From Motiliproteus sp036960405 (GTDB lineage: Bacteria; Pseudomonadota; Gammaproteobacteria; Pseudomonadales; Balneatricaceae), in contig JBALWS010000011.1 in assembly GCA_036960405.1 (NCBI GenBank), positions 1 through 64,000 of the forward strand: DNA of 64,000 nucleotides, read 5' to 3'. A model generated the notes under the pieces. The model worked only from the letters and a program-made list of their open reading frames with translations, was not told the origin of the DNA and did no database searches. Below are positions 42,962-52,161 of this stretch, piece by piece (the first letter of the stretch is position 1; each line of letters opens with the position of its first letter). Position numbers and translations under genes: made by a program.

Positions 42962-43726
42962 CTACGCTTCCGCCTCGGAACCACCACGTTTGCCTTCGGC
43001 CAGGTAGTTTTTCAGCATGGTTTCGATGACTCGCGGATTCTGGCCAGCCTGGATCGACAACAAACCATCGATAATCAAGGCTTTATTGGTCGCCTCTTCG
43101 TCTCGACGAATGGCCAGTTTGTCGGCAACAGGGCCGGCAAACATGTTGGCGATCATCGCACCATAAAGAGTGGTTAACAGTGCGACCGCCATCGCCGGTC
43201 CGATCGATTTGGGATCGTCCATGTTGGCCAACATCTGTACCAGGCCAACCAACGTACCGATCATGCCCATCGCCGGTGCCACATCGGCCATCGCTTTAAA
43301 CAAGCCAACCCCGATATCATGACGCGCTTCGGCCTGGTTCTTATCTTTATTCAATAGCATTTTGACCACTTCAGGATCGTGGCCATCGACCAGCAGCTGA
43401 ATTCCGCGCTGCATAAAATCGTTGCTGACCTCTTTCTCTTCCAGTGACAACAAACCACCTTTACGCGCCGCGTCGGCTAACTCAACCGTTTCGGCAATCA
43501 GCTCGTCGGGCGAACTAGACTTGAACACAAAGGCTTTACCTGCCGATTTTCCAGCACCGATAAATTGAGCCAGAGTGTATTTCATCAGCACGACCAAAAT
43601 CGTACCGCCCACTACGATCAGCATCGAAGGTGGGTTGACGAACATACCCGCGCTGCCGCCGAGAATGATGGCGGAGATGATGATACCGAAGGAGCCGACC
43701 AGGCCCACCAGCGTTGCGATATCCAC
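42962..43726 (-). CDS. pomA: Flagellar motor stator protein PomA/MotA
   Basis: 254 residues from a GTG at 43726. It has four TM segments: DIATLVGLVGSFGIIISAIIL opens TM1, and the conserved MADVAPAMGMIGTLVGLVQMLANM lies in TM3 with the Pro and Thr of the ion path. Positively charged cytoplasmic residues that contact FliG are in the 80-130 loop. The GTG is preferred over 43759 because GGGAGGA lies directly upstream and family members start with the same DIATL block. With PomB it forms a torque-generating stator, probably sodium-driven. Confidence 0.93.
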   Translation of the reverse strand: MDIATLVGLVGSFGIIISAIILGGSAGMFVNPPSMLIVVGGTILVVLMKYTLAQFIGAGKSAGKAFVFKSSSPDELIAETVELADAARKGGLLSLEEKEVSNDFMQRGIQLLVDGHDPEVVKMLLNKDKNQAEARHDIGVGLFKAMADVAPAMGMIGTLVGLVQMLANMDDPKSIGPAMAVALLTTLYGAMIANMFAGPVADKLAIRRDEEATNKALIIDGLLSIQAGQNPRVIETMLKNYLAEGKRGGSEAEA

Positions 43727-43954
43727 CCTATTCCTCCCGTCATGCCGGCTTCGACGCACAAAGCCACTGTTTTTGCGTCTATTTATCGATCAAACGACAG
43801 CAGATCATAACAAAAAACCATCGAGTTTAACTGCCTGTCTCGATACAAATCGAAAGCTAGGCCCTTCTCTCGCTACTCGTAGCTGGATTGACCACCCAAG
43901 GTCGCTCAGGTAGTGTTACCGCTTTCGCTCTCCACCAGTCCAGATGGCCCGCTC

Positions 43955-44203
43955 ATGCCCCGCAAGCAGCAAATTTCCGACTTTGAAACCAGCCTCGCTG
44001 AACTCGAATCTCTCGTCAACAAGATGGAACAGGGAGACTTGTCTTTGGAGGCCTCGCTGCAGGCTTTTGAACAGGGCATTCTCCTGACCCGTGACTGCCA
44101 GCAAAAGCTCAATCAGGCGGAGCAGAAAGTGCAGGTTCTGATCGAGCAAAACGGTGCAATCGAAGCGATTGACTTCGAAACTGGCGAGCCGCTGGACGAC
44201 TGA
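43955..44203 (+). CDS. xseB: Exodeoxyribonuclease VII small subunit
   Basis: 82 residues, the usual size. XseB forms the helical small subunit of exonuclease VII. The family block FETSLAELESLVNKMEQGDL, the SLEASLQAFEQGILLTRDCQ helix and QAEQKVQVL are plain. The ATG at 43955 is chosen over the upstream frame start at 43913. It is followed 6 bp later by ispA and then dxs, the common xseB-ispA-dxs order of gammaproteobacteria. Confidence 0.95.
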   Translation: MPRKQQISDFETSLAELESLVNKMEQGDLSLEASLQAFEQGILLTRDCQQKLNQAEQKVQVLIEQNGAIEAIDFETGEPLDD

Positions 44204-44209
44204 TTATCT

Positions 44210-45115
44210 ATGGATCTACAACTGCGTATCCAACCGCTGTGCCAGCGGGTCGACGGCCAATTAGCCCAACACTTCGATAGCCTTCAATCCCAACCCAATC
44301 CACCCCAGCGATTACTGGAGGCGATGCGCTATGGCCTGTTCAACGGCGGTAAGCGACTACGCCCCGTTTTAGCTTACGCTAGCTGCTTGGCCATGGGAGG
44401 CGAGCTCGGCCGAGCCGACACAGCAGCCGCAGCGCTGGAGTGTATCCACGCCTACTCGTTGATCCACGATGACCTGCCAGCGATGGACGACGATACATTG
44501 CGCCGTGGCAAGCCCACCTGCCATATCGCCTTTGACGAAGCCAGCGCCATCCTGGCAGGCGATGCGCTGCAATCGTTAGCCTTCGACCTGTTAAGTACCG
44601 CCAGCTCACTGGAGCCAGCAACCCAGCTGCAGATGGTTCAAATTCTGGCTCAAGCCAGCGGCGATCGAGGCATGGTCGCAGGACAAGCCTTTGATATTGC
44701 CGCCGAAGGGCAGCAGCAAAGCCTGGCCCAACTCGAACAGATGCACCGCTGCAAAACCGGGGCACTGATCAGCGCGTCGGTCAAACTCGGTGCGCTGTCT
44801 TCGGGCCGTTGCGACGACAACAGCCTAGCGATACTGAGCCAATACGCTGCGGCGATCGGCCTGGCGTTTCAAGTTCAAGACGATATTCTCGATATCGAAA
44901 GCGACACCCAGACGCTGGGCAAAACCCAGGGCGCCGATCTGGCCCGCGAGAAGTCGACCTATCCGGCACTGCTGGGACTCGACGGCGCCAAACTCAAAGC
45001 CCGCGAGCTGCACCAACAGGCGCTGGATGCGCTGCAGCAGATGCCCCAACAGCGGCCACAAGATACCGAACTGCTGCGCCAGATTGCTGACTACATCATC
45101 GCCCGCGATCACTGA
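44210..45115 (+). CDS. ispA: Farnesyl diphosphate synthase
   Basis: 301 residues. A trans-prenyltransferase making C15 farnesyl diphosphate from IPP and DMAPP/GPP in the cytoplasm. The first aspartate-rich motif is in LIHDDLPAMDDD, followed by LRRGKPT; the second is in FQVQDDILDIESD. The chain-length region before the first motif (ECIHAYSL) has a Tyr-type residue typical of farnesyl synthases. It sits between xseB and dxs in one transcription unit. Confidence 0.95.
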   Translation: MDLQLRIQPLCQRVDGQLAQHFDSLQSQPNPPQRLLEAMRYGLFNGGKRLRPVLAYASCLAMGGELGRADTAAAALECIHAYSLIHDDLPAMDDDTLRRGKPTCHIAFDEASAILAGDALQSLAFDLLSTASSLEPATQLQMVQILAQASGDRGMVAGQAFDIAAEGQQQSLAQLEQMHRCKTGALISASVKLGALSSGRCDDNSLAILSQYAAAIGLAFQVQDDILDIESDTQTLGKTQGADLAREKSTYPALLGLDGAKLKARELHQQALDALQQMPQQRPQDTELLRQIADYIIARDH

Positions 45116-45145
45116 TTGCCGGCCGACAGGTCTACACTGAACCCG

Positions 45146-46990
45146 ATGCATAGCTCGCTACCTACGACTCGACCGGCAACGCCATTATTAGATCAGATCA
45201 ATGATCCCACCGCGCTTCGCCAACTCGACCCAAGCCAACTGGCCGAACTGGCCGAACAACTTCGTGCGTTTCTGCTGTACAGCGTGGCGCAAAGCGGTGG
45301 CCACTTCGGCGCAGGACTCGGGGTGGTCGAACTCACCGTAGCACTGCACTATGTGTTTGAAACGCCCCTCGACAGCTTAATTTGGGATGTTGGCCACCAG
45401 AGCTATCCGCACAAGCTGCTGACCGGTCGGCGTGATTCACTGCTCAAGATTCGCCAAGCCGATGGGCCGGCTCCGTTTCCCAAGCGCGACGAGAGCCCTT
45501 ACGATTGTTTTGGCACAGGTCATTCCAGCACCTCAATCAGCGCGGCACTAGGCATCGCCCTGGCCCATAAGATCAAGGTCGAGCCCTATCGCGCCGTTGC
45601 GGTAATCGGTGATGGTGCGATGACCGGCGGGATGGCGTTCGAAGCGCTTAACCATGCCGCGCATACCGGTGCCGACCTGCTGGTGATACTGAACGACAAC
45701 GATATGTCGATCTCACCCAACGAAGGCGGATTGGCAACCTATCTGGCCAAACACCTGCGCAGCGCTTTTACTCTCGATCACAACGACGCTCGCCGACACA
45801 GCGAGCGTACCGAGTCCAGCACCACCGCCGCGCTGTTCGAAGCGCTGGAGTTCAACTACAGCGGCCCGATCGACGGCCACGACCTGGAACAGTTGGTGCC
45901 GACACTGCAGCGACTGCGCCAGGCCAAAGGACCACAATTTCTTCACGTGGTCACCACCAAAGGCAAAGGCTTTGCACCTGCCGAGCAAGACCCGGTCGGC
46001 TATCACGCGATCACCAAACTGCCTTCGCCCAACGAAGCCGACAGTCCGGCGAAGTCCGGCACCGCCTACTCGAAAGTATTTGGCCAGTGGTTATGCCAAC
46101 GCGCCGAGCAAGACCCTCGGTTAGTCGCGATCACCCCGGCGATGAGCGAAGGCTCGGGAATGGTCGACTTTGCCCAGCACTTTCCACAGCGGTTCTTCGA
46201 TGTCGCCATCGCCGAACAGCACGCGCTAACGCTGGCGGCGGGTTTAGCCTGCCAACAGATGAAGCCGGTGGTAGCGATCTACTCGACCTTCCTGCAGCGT
46301 GGTTACGACCAACTGATCCACGATATCGCGCTGCAACAACTCGACGTACTGGTCGCCATCGATCGTGCTGGGCTAGTCGGTGAAGACGGTCCGACCCACC
46401 ACGGTAGCTTCGACCTGAGTTTTCTGCGCTGCATTCCCAATCTGGTCATCATGACCCCGGCCGACGAGGCCGAAACCCAGCGACTGTTAGAAACCGGCTA
46501 CCAACACTCCGGCCCCGCCTGCGTCCGCTATCCGCGCGGCAAAGGTCCCGGCGCGCCACTTAACGCTCAAGCCGAACCGATTCCTTTGGGCCAAAGCCGA
46601 ACATTACGTAGCGGCAAGCAAGGCGCGATCCTCAATTTTGGTAGCCTGCTGCCCGAAGCGGTTAAGACTGCCGATGCACTCGACCTGACGCTAGTGGATA
46701 TGCGCTTTGTCAAACCACTCGACGAAGCGAAGCTCAGCGAGTTAGTGCGCGACCACGGGCTACTGATTTCGCTGGAAGAGAATGTCATTGCAGGGGGGGC
46801 TGGTTCCGCCGTCAACGAATGGCTGGCTCGGCAAACTCAAGCAGCAGCGATCGAGATTATCAATTTTGGACTCGGCGATGAGTTTATCGGTCACGGCAAT
46901 GCCGAACGGTTACGCTGCCATGCGGGTTTGGATAGCAACAGTCTGATCGGAACAATCAAACCTTACCTCGACAAACAAAAAAGCCTCTGA
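45146..46990 (+). CDS. dxs: 1-deoxy-D-xylulose-5-phosphate synthase
   Basis: 614 residues. Dxs makes DXP from pyruvate and glyceraldehyde 3-phosphate, the first step of the MEP isoprenoid pathway, using thiamine diphosphate. Signatures are SGGHFGAGLGVVELTVALHY, the TPP/Mg segment GDGAMTGGMAFEALNHA and NDNDMSIS, and the transketolase pyrimidine-domain block DRAGLVGEDGPTHHG. I prefer the ATG at 45146 over a TTG at 45116 because it fits the family N-terminus, though no strong ribosome-binding site is seen for either. It continues the xseB-ispA unit. Confidence 0.95.
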   Translation: MHSSLPTTRPATPLLDQINDPTALRQLDPSQLAELAEQLRAFLLYSVAQSGGHFGAGLGVVELTVALHYVFETPLDSLIWDVGHQSYPHKLLTGRRDSLLKIRQADGPAPFPKRDESPYDCFGTGHSSTSISAALGIALAHKIKVEPYRAVAVIGDGAMTGGMAFEALNHAAHTGADLLVILNDNDMSISPNEGGLATYLAKHLRSAFTLDHNDARRHSERTESSTTAALFEALEFNYSGPIDGHDLEQLVPTLQRLRQAKGPQFLHVVTTKGKGFAPAEQDPVGYHAITKLPSPNEADSPAKSGTAYSKVFGQWLCQRAEQDPRLVAITPAMSEGSGMVDFAQHFPQRFFDVAIAEQHALTLAAGLACQQMKPVVAIYSTFLQRGYDQLIHDIALQQLDVLVAIDRAGLVGEDGPTHHGSFDLSFLRCIPNLVIMTPADEAETQRLLETGYQHSGPACVRYPRGKGPGAPLNAQAEPIPLGQSRTLRSGKQGAILNFGSLLPEAVKTADALDLTLVDMRFVKPLDEAKLSELVRDHGLLISLEENVIAGGAGSAVNEWLARQTQAAAIEIINFGLGDEFIGHGNAERLRCHAGLDSNSLIGTIKPYLDKQKSL

Positions 46991-47000
46991 TCAGAGGCTT
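46974..47000 (-). terminator. ribA terminator embedded in the 3' end of dxs
   Basis: A perfect stem AAGCCTCTGA / TCAGAGGCTT whose left arm contains the dxs stop codon. On the minus strand it is followed by TTTTTTGTTTGT, giving a proper terminator for ribA (stop at 47037). On the plus strand no T-run follows, so it does not obviously serve dxs. Confidence 0.75.
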
Positions 47001-47036
47001 CTGGTAGCACAACACTGTTGTTCAAATTCGTGAGCG

Positions 47037-47648
47037 TTACTCATCATCTTTGAAGTGATGCTCGGTCATCATATGGCCGAGCTTGCCCGCCTTGGTCGCT
47101 AGGTACTCTACGTTATGGCTGTTCTTGCCGACCTGCAACGGCTCGCGTTCGACCACGTTAACCCCGTACTGGGTCAGCGCGTCCACTTTACGCGGATTAT
47201 TGGTCATCAACCGGACCGCACTAATCCCTAAGTGCTCAAGCATCACCTTGCACATGCTGTAGTCACGCAGGTCAGCGGCAAAGCCTAATTGCTCGTTGGC
47301 CTCGACGGTATCGGCACCCTGATCCTGCAGATGGTAAGCACGGATCTTGTTGAGCAAGCCGATGCCACGCCCCTCTTGGCGCAAATACAAGATCGCACCA
47401 CAGCCGTTCTCCGCGATGCGTTTCATCGCTTCCTGTAACTGAAAACCACAATCGCAACGCATGCTAAACAGCGCATCGCCGGTTAGACACTCCGAGTGAA
47501 TTCGAGCCAGCACCGGCTGATCGGTAGCCACCTCACCTAGCGTCAACACAACGTGCTCCTTGCCGGTCTTCGGTTCTTCGAAGCCGTGCATGGTGAACGT
47601 ACCCCAGGGAGTGGGGAGTTTAGAAGATGCGATGTAACTAACTGGCAC
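47037..47648 (-). CDS. ribA: GTP cyclohydrolase II
   Basis: 203 residues. It opens GTP and releases formate and pyrophosphate, the first step to riboflavin. Zinc ligands are present in SECLTGDALFSMRCDCG, and the catalytic/GTP-binding block EGRGIGLLNKI and the MTNNPRK segment are intact. It starts at a GTG (47648) with GAGG 9 nt upstream. It is unlinked to the main rib cluster at 60-63 kb, whose RibBA protein has lost these zinc ligands, so this gene probably supplies the cell's GTP cyclohydrolase II. Confidence 0.95.
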   Translation of the reverse strand: MPVSYIASSKLPTPWGTFTMHGFEEPKTGKEHVVLTLGEVATDQPVLARIHSECLTGDALFSMRCDCGFQLQEAMKRIAENGCGAILYLRQEGRGIGLLNKIRAYHLQDQGADTVEANEQLGFAADLRDYSMCKVMLEHLGISAVRLMTNNPRKVDALTQYGVNVVEREPLQVGKNSHNVEYLATKAGKLGHMMTEHHFKDDE

Positions 47649-48017
47649 GTAAAGAACCTCGAATAAACCTTATGGCTTTTCTGCATGCCCCCGTAGCGGG
47701 AAAATCCAGCAGCCATTGGTGAAGCTAGGAAAACAGCGCATGCTCCTTCCCCAATAAAACCGGCGGTGCATTTTAGCAATGTCGGGGACAACTTGGCGAA
47801 TAAATCGATCTGTTCAAATGCCGACTTATAATTTCTGCTATATATACTAAAGTCTAATCTTTTTTTGACGTCGCGAAAAACATACCGACGTCGACGACTA
47901 CCTTGCTCGCGCTGTATCGATGTTGGCGGCCCCTCTTAAATCTATCCGGGTGCCAAAAGCCGTTACCGGCCGCCACCATGGCCCCACTGCGCTCCGATAA
48001 CGGAACGAGGGATCGAT
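47649..48017. other. Gap between ribA and the YugP-like gene
   Basis: No gene supported. It should hold the divergent promoters of ribA and the YugP-like gene. I looked for the FMN riboswitch that often precedes rib genes and did not find its conserved helices. GGGATCGATATG at the right end includes the start context of the next gene. Confidence 0.4.
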
Positions 48018-48710
48018 ATGAATATACTCATCATAGGGCTAGCCATCATCTTACTGCTAGCCGCCCCCAAACTCTGGGCTCGCTACATCTTTTTCAAGCA
48101 TAACAGTGGTCGCAAGGACCTGCCCGAAACCGGCGGAGAGCTGGTTTGCCATCAGCTGGAAAAGCTGCAGCTATCCGAAGTTCATCTGAGCCAAGCCCAA
48201 AACCGAAGCCACTATGACCGCCGCACAAAAAGCGTCTGTTTGACCGATGGCACCATGAATAACCGTAGTCTGACCGCGCTGGTGCGCGCTGCATTCGAAG
48301 TCGGCCACGCCATTCAGGACCAGCAACGCGGAGCGCTTAGCCGATACCGACAAGGGCTATTGGAGCTGGCGGGCTACGGTGAACGACTCGGTTCGGGTGC
48401 CCTGCTACTGTCGCCGATTATTGCGCTGCTGGTGCCGAGTCTAGGTGGCTTACTGCTGTTCTGTGCCATCGTCAGCATGCTAACTGGGGCGATGGTTCAT
48501 ATGATGGTGATACCGATCGAGTGGCAGGCCGGATTTCAATTTGCGCTGCCGTTACTGAAACAGAGCCAGTTTGGGCAGCAGGATCAGATTGCCGTTAAAG
48601 AGATTCTGACCGCTTGTGCCCTGAGCCACTTTGCCTACGCCCTGGCTAACCTGCTCGATGGTCGCCATTGGCTCAAAGCACTGGGCTTTAAACCGCGCAA
48701 CTGTGAATAA
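48018..48710 (+). CDS. YugP-family metallopeptidase homologue lacking zinc ligand
   Basis: 230 residues with an N-terminal TM segment (1-17) and two to three more at about 125-170, the layout of YugP-type membrane zinc peptidases. The family block HYDRRTKSVCLTDG matches, but the HExxH motif is F93-E-V-G-H97: the first zinc His is Phe. The later family segment with EFDA reads EWQA here. Catalysis is therefore unlikely; it may act as a binding or regulatory protein or be in decay. The reading frame is intact, with no frameshift. Confidence 0.72.
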   Translation: MNILIIGLAIILLLAAPKLWARYIFFKHNSGRKDLPETGGELVCHQLEKLQLSEVHLSQAQNRSHYDRRTKSVCLTDGTMNNRSLTALVRAAFEVGHAIQDQQRGALSRYRQGLLELAGYGERLGSGALLLSPIIALLVPSLGGLLLFCAIVSMLTGAMVHMMVIPIEWQAGFQFALPLLKQSQFGQQDQIAVKEILTACALSHFAYALANLLDGRHWLKALGFKPRNCE

Positions 48711-49086
48711 CGACAACAGGTCGGTGCGAAGCGTTTCTATTGTCCAACTATTTGCTCTGAGTGGTCAGTTTTCGTTGAAGCTTACTGTTGCGGACACGCG
48801 AGCGCTTTAAGGGAATGGCGGTGCATTCCGTTTGACGACCCAGCAAGGGCGGAATGAAGTTTCAGCCCACCTCATCAATCAGCGAATCCCCTCAACATGC
48901 CAGTAACGGGAAGCCCGCTTTGCGCTACTTAGCAGACTTCACGAATACTTCCGATGCAGGCGGCTTCATCAACTTTGGTTTCAGAAAGCGGACACATCGT
49001 TTGAGCTTCAGTTTGAAACTCTGGACGGAAATATCCGCCCCTGTTCCTACCCATGTCGGTTCCAGCCAACCAATTACCTGCAGGGC
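48711..49086. other. Gap downstream of the YugP-like gene
   Basis: No gene supported. A 78-codon plus-strand frame at 48854-49090 has no ribosome-binding site, no recognisable domain and ends in the neighbouring gene. No strong hairpin with a T-run was found for either flanking gene. Confidence 0.35.
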
Positions 49087-50019
49087 CTAGCCCCCTTCAT
49101 ATACAAACAGCCCTTTTGATTCTTGAGATAATTTCTTCAATCTTTTGCATAGTAACTTTGAAAAGTCGATGGCCAACTGTGACTTTGAACGAGTCGCCGG
49201 ATAGATGATGTTGTAATTAAACTCTATTTTCGGCACAAACGGTTTGACCACCAATCCGCGTTTCGAATAGTTGATGGCCGTCGCGGGATCGACCAATGAA
49301 ACACCGCTGCCCGCCAGAACGTAGGCGCAGGCGACATGGGAAACCTGGGTATCGAACAGCAACTGGCGTTTAACTCCGGCTTGTTCAAACGCGTCATCAA
49401 CCTTGTAGCGAACACTCTGTTCTGTACCCAGTGAAACGAACATCTCCCCCTCCAGATCCTCCGGTACGATAACCGTTTTATCTTTAAGTCGGTGATTGGG
49501 GGGCAAGATGCACAGCAACTGACTGTTCGCCAGGCTTTGCACCTCGATGGCGGGGTCGGAAACTTTGATGGCGGAGATGCCGATGTCGAAATGCTGGGTA
49601 GAGATCCAGTCAGCCACCTGTTGTGAACTGCGCACTTGTAGGGTGACGGCGACGCCTTTGTGGCTCGCCATAAAATCATGTACCACCTGCGGCATGAAAT
49701 CCTGAGCCAGCGCGGGCATGCAGACGATGCGCAGCGTGCCGCGATGAAAATCGCGTAACTCCTCGGCGGTTCGCGCTAGCTTCTCGATGCCAACAAACGA
49801 TTTTTCTACCTCTTCAAACAGGATTAGCGCTTCGGGGGTCGGTAGCAAACGCTTCTTATGGCGTTCAAATAGCTTTACTTTGACGCTCTCCTCGAAGTCG
49901 CTCAACAGTCGGCTGACCGCCGGTTGCGAGATGTAAAGAATCTCGGCCGCACCGGTGGTTGTGCCGGCGATCATCACCGCGCGGAACGCTTCTACCTGCC
50001 GAAAGCTAAGTCGTGACAT
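49087..50019 (-). CDS. LysR-type regulator of the TRAP/dehydrogenase locus
   Basis: 310 residues. The N-terminal winged helix-turn-helix (about 5-65) reads RQVEAFRAVMIAGTTTGAAEIL then SQPAVSRLLSDFEESV. The remainder is the periplasmic-binding-protein-like effector domain. Overall it resembles the NocR/OccR opine-type LysR group, an impression supported by its genes: it is divergent from a TRAP importer and opine/amine dehydrogenase genes. It should activate that operon when the imported substrate or a product binds. A candidate binding site lies in the divergent promoter at 50064-50078. Confidence 0.87.
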   Translation of the reverse strand: MSRLSFRQVEAFRAVMIAGTTTGAAEILYISQPAVSRLLSDFEESVKVKLFERHKKRLLPTPEALILFEEVEKSFVGIEKLARTAEELRDFHRGTLRIVCMPALAQDFMPQVVHDFMASHKGVAVTLQVRSSQQVADWISTQHFDIGISAIKVSDPAIEVQSLANSQLLCILPPNHRLKDKTVIVPEDLEGEMFVSLGTEQSVRYKVDDAFEQAGVKRQLLFDTQVSHVACAYVLAGSGVSLVDPATAINYSKRGLVVKPFVPKIEFNYNIIYPATRSKSQLAIDFSKLLCKRLKKLSQESKGLFVYEGG

Positions 50020-50063
50020 ATCTGCTCCTAAGGGTTTCAGCGGTCAATTCGCAATCCTACTTC

Positions 50064-50078
50064 ATAACTTTATGTTAT
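50064..50078. promoter_or_regulatory. Candidate LysR binding site
   Basis: Perfect inverted repeat ATAAC-N5-GTTAT in the divergent promoter, 45 bp upstream of the lysR start and about 125 bp upstream of the TRAP operon. Its size and position fit a LysR-type recognition site. A partial direct repeat TTTGATG follows near 50098-50115. Confidence 0.5.
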
Positions 50079-50203
50079 CAAGTGCCAAAAATAAACGATT
50101 TGATGTTATTTGATGCTCTGGGCAATATAGCTATCACCGAAGCAGCGTGGATCGAAACAGCGATTCCCGCATGCAGGACTCCAACATAATAAAGAGAATA
50201 CAG

Positions 50204-50764
50204 ATGGAGAGATTCTTTCGTTATTCACTGGCGTTGCTAATCAGCATGGTCGCCGGTTTCCAGTTTGTTCAGGTGATTACGCGCTACGTATTCGAGACCC
50301 CGGTGATGGGGCTGGAAGAGGTTGCCGTGATTCCGACCCTATGGCTGTACATTCTAGGTGCCGTTAACGCCTCTCGCGATGACACCCAGATACGCGCCAA
50401 TGTGCTGGAGATCTTCCTCAGCACCGAACGGGCCCGGCATATCTTGCTGGTGGTCTCTGAGAGTTGCAGCCTGGCGATCTCAATCTGGTTAACCTTTTGG
50501 GCCTGGGACTATTTGAAGTATGCCTGGCGGGTAGGCAAGGAGACCCCAACGCTGTATCTGCCAACGCTGACCTACGAAGCGTCGCTGTTTCTTGGCCTTT
50601 TCGTTATGACGCTGTACGTCGCTTGGCACCTCTGGGGTCATATCCGGACGCTGATCCGGGGAGGCGCAGAACTGAGCACGCCGATCGATCACGAGCACCC
50701 CCATACCAACGAAATCGACGAGCTACAGGTGCTGGATCAGCGCGAGGATAAGAATCATGGTTGA
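50204..50764 (+). CDS. TRAP transporter small permease (DctQ type)
   Basis: 186 residues with four TM segments, the DctQ layout (RFFRYSLALLISMVAGFQFVQ; EEVAVIPTLWLYILGAV). It works with the large permease and periplasmic binding protein to import an organic anion with Na+. I prefer the ATG at 50204, with AAAGAGAA upstream, over 50147 (GTG) and 50171, which lack ribosome-binding sites. The last 8 bases overlap the DctM gene, so the two are translationally coupled. Confidence 0.88.
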   Translation: MERFFRYSLALLISMVAGFQFVQVITRYVFETPVMGLEEVAVIPTLWLYILGAVNASRDDTQIRANVLEIFLSTERARHILLVVSESCSLAISIWLTFWAWDYLKYAWRVGKETPTLYLPTLTYEASLFLGLFVMTLYVAWHLWGHIRTLIRGGAELSTPIDHEHPHTNEIDELQVLDQREDKNHG

Positions 50765-52055
50765 GATTGCACTGTTAGCCTTTCTGGTACTGGTTATTCT
50801 GCTGACCCTGGGTGTGCCGCTGCCATACTGCTTTGGCGCCGGTCTGATGGTAATGACCCTGGTGGGTGATGCCACCATGAAGGGGATGATGTTGTGGGGC
50901 TTTAGCCAGCTGACCAACCCGATACTGCTGGCGATCCCGCTGTTCGTGTTTGCCGGTACCATCATGAGTGTTAGTGGTATCGCCGCCAGTCTACTCAAAT
51001 TCGTTAATGTTTTTGTCGGCCGGATTCGTGGCGGACTGGGCGTGGTGGCCTCGATCAGCTGCGCCATTATCGGCGCTATCTCCGGCAGCGGCCTGACCGG
51101 CATTGCCGCTATCGGCCCGCTATTGATCCCCGAGATGGAGCGCAAGGGATACCCCCGGGCGTATGCCACCGCGTTGATTGCCAACTCGTCGATCCTGGGT
51201 CTGTTGATTCCGCCCAGCGTCACCATGATCGTCTACGGCTGGGTGACTGAAACCTCAATCCTGGCCAGCTTTCTGGCGACGCTGGGGCCGGGTCTGCTGA
51301 TCATGCTCAACTTCGCCATCGTTAACCTAGTGATGGCGCGCAAGTTCCCGCTGGTGCTCGATGAGCCGATGGAGATCGGGGCGATAGTCAAGGAAGCGGG
51401 CAACCATACCGTGCATGCGATCCCGGCGTTGCTAATGCCAGTGATCATTCTGGGCGGTATCTACGGTGGCATTATGACGCCCACCGAAGCGGCGGCCGTG
51501 GCAGTGATCTACGCGCTACCGGTCGGCTTCTGGATCTATAAAGGGCTGACTTGGAAAACCTTCCTGGAATCCGCTAAAGAGTCGGCCACCGCCGTCGGTG
51601 CGATCCTGATCATGATCCTGTTCAGCCTGATGCTGAGCCAGCTGTTCGTGATGGAGGACATACCCCAGGCGCTGGTAGAGGTTATCTTCGAGATCACCAC
51701 CGATAAGACCATGCTGCTGATTCTGGTGACGCTGTTTCTGTTCGCCATCGGCATGGTGGTCAACGATATTACCGCCATCATCCTGACCGCGCCGCTGCTG
51801 ATGCCGCTGATGGGAGCGCTGGGTGTTAGTCCAATCCAGTTCGCCGCCATCATGGGTGTGACCACCGCGATGGGTGGGGTAACACCGCCCTACGCCAGCA
51901 TCCTCTATCTGGGTGCACGGATCGGCAACGTCAAATTCACCGAAGTGATTAAACCCGCCATGATCCTGCTGCTGTTCGGCTATCTGCCGGTGGTGATAAT
52001 GGTGCTGATCTGGCCCGAAGTATCAGAATACATTCCGGCCCAGCTTGGATACTAA
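50757..52055 (+). CDS. TRAP transporter large permease (DctM type)
   Basis: 432 residues with about 12 TM segments. DctM blocks are visible: VPLPYCFGAGLMVMTL, the SCAIIGAISGSGLTGIAAIG segment, LLIPPSVTMIVYGWVTE and VTTAMGGVTPPYASILYLG. It is the Na+-coupled translocation subunit of a TRAP importer. It overlaps the DctQ gene by 8 bp and is followed about 106 bp later by the binding-protein gene, an order (Q-M-P) less common than P-Q-M. Confidence 0.92.
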   Translation: MVEIALLAFLVLVILLTLGVPLPYCFGAGLMVMTLVGDATMKGMMLWGFSQLTNPILLAIPLFVFAGTIMSVSGIAASLLKFVNVFVGRIRGGLGVVASISCAIIGAISGSGLTGIAAIGPLLIPEMERKGYPRAYATALIANSSILGLLIPPSVTMIVYGWVTETSILASFLATLGPGLLIMLNFAIVNLVMARKFPLVLDEPMEIGAIVKEAGNHTVHAIPALLMPVIILGGIYGGIMTPTEAAAVAVIYALPVGFWIYKGLTWKTFLESAKESATAVGAILIMILFSLMLSQLFVMEDIPQALVEVIFEITTDKTMLLILVTLFLFAIGMVVNDITAIILTAPLLMPLMGALGVSPIQFAAIMGVTTAMGGVTPPYASILYLGARIGNVKFTEVIKPAMILLLFGYLPVVIMVLIWPEVSEYIPAQLGY

Positions 52056-52161
52056 GAAAATCCCTAAGTGTTTGAGTATAAAAATTTTTATTTTAACGAT
52101 CGAAAGAAAGACTCTACCTCGATTCCCGCTTTGGGATATTAAAAAAATAATGGAGAAGACC

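Noticed and set aside
47649..48017. FMN riboswitch upstream of ribA
   Set aside because: The conserved helices and the AGGGTGAA-type opening of the RFN element could not be found.
48854..49090. Small gene downstream of the YugP-like gene
   Set aside because: No ribosome-binding site, no recognisable motif, and the frame ends inside the lysR 3' end.
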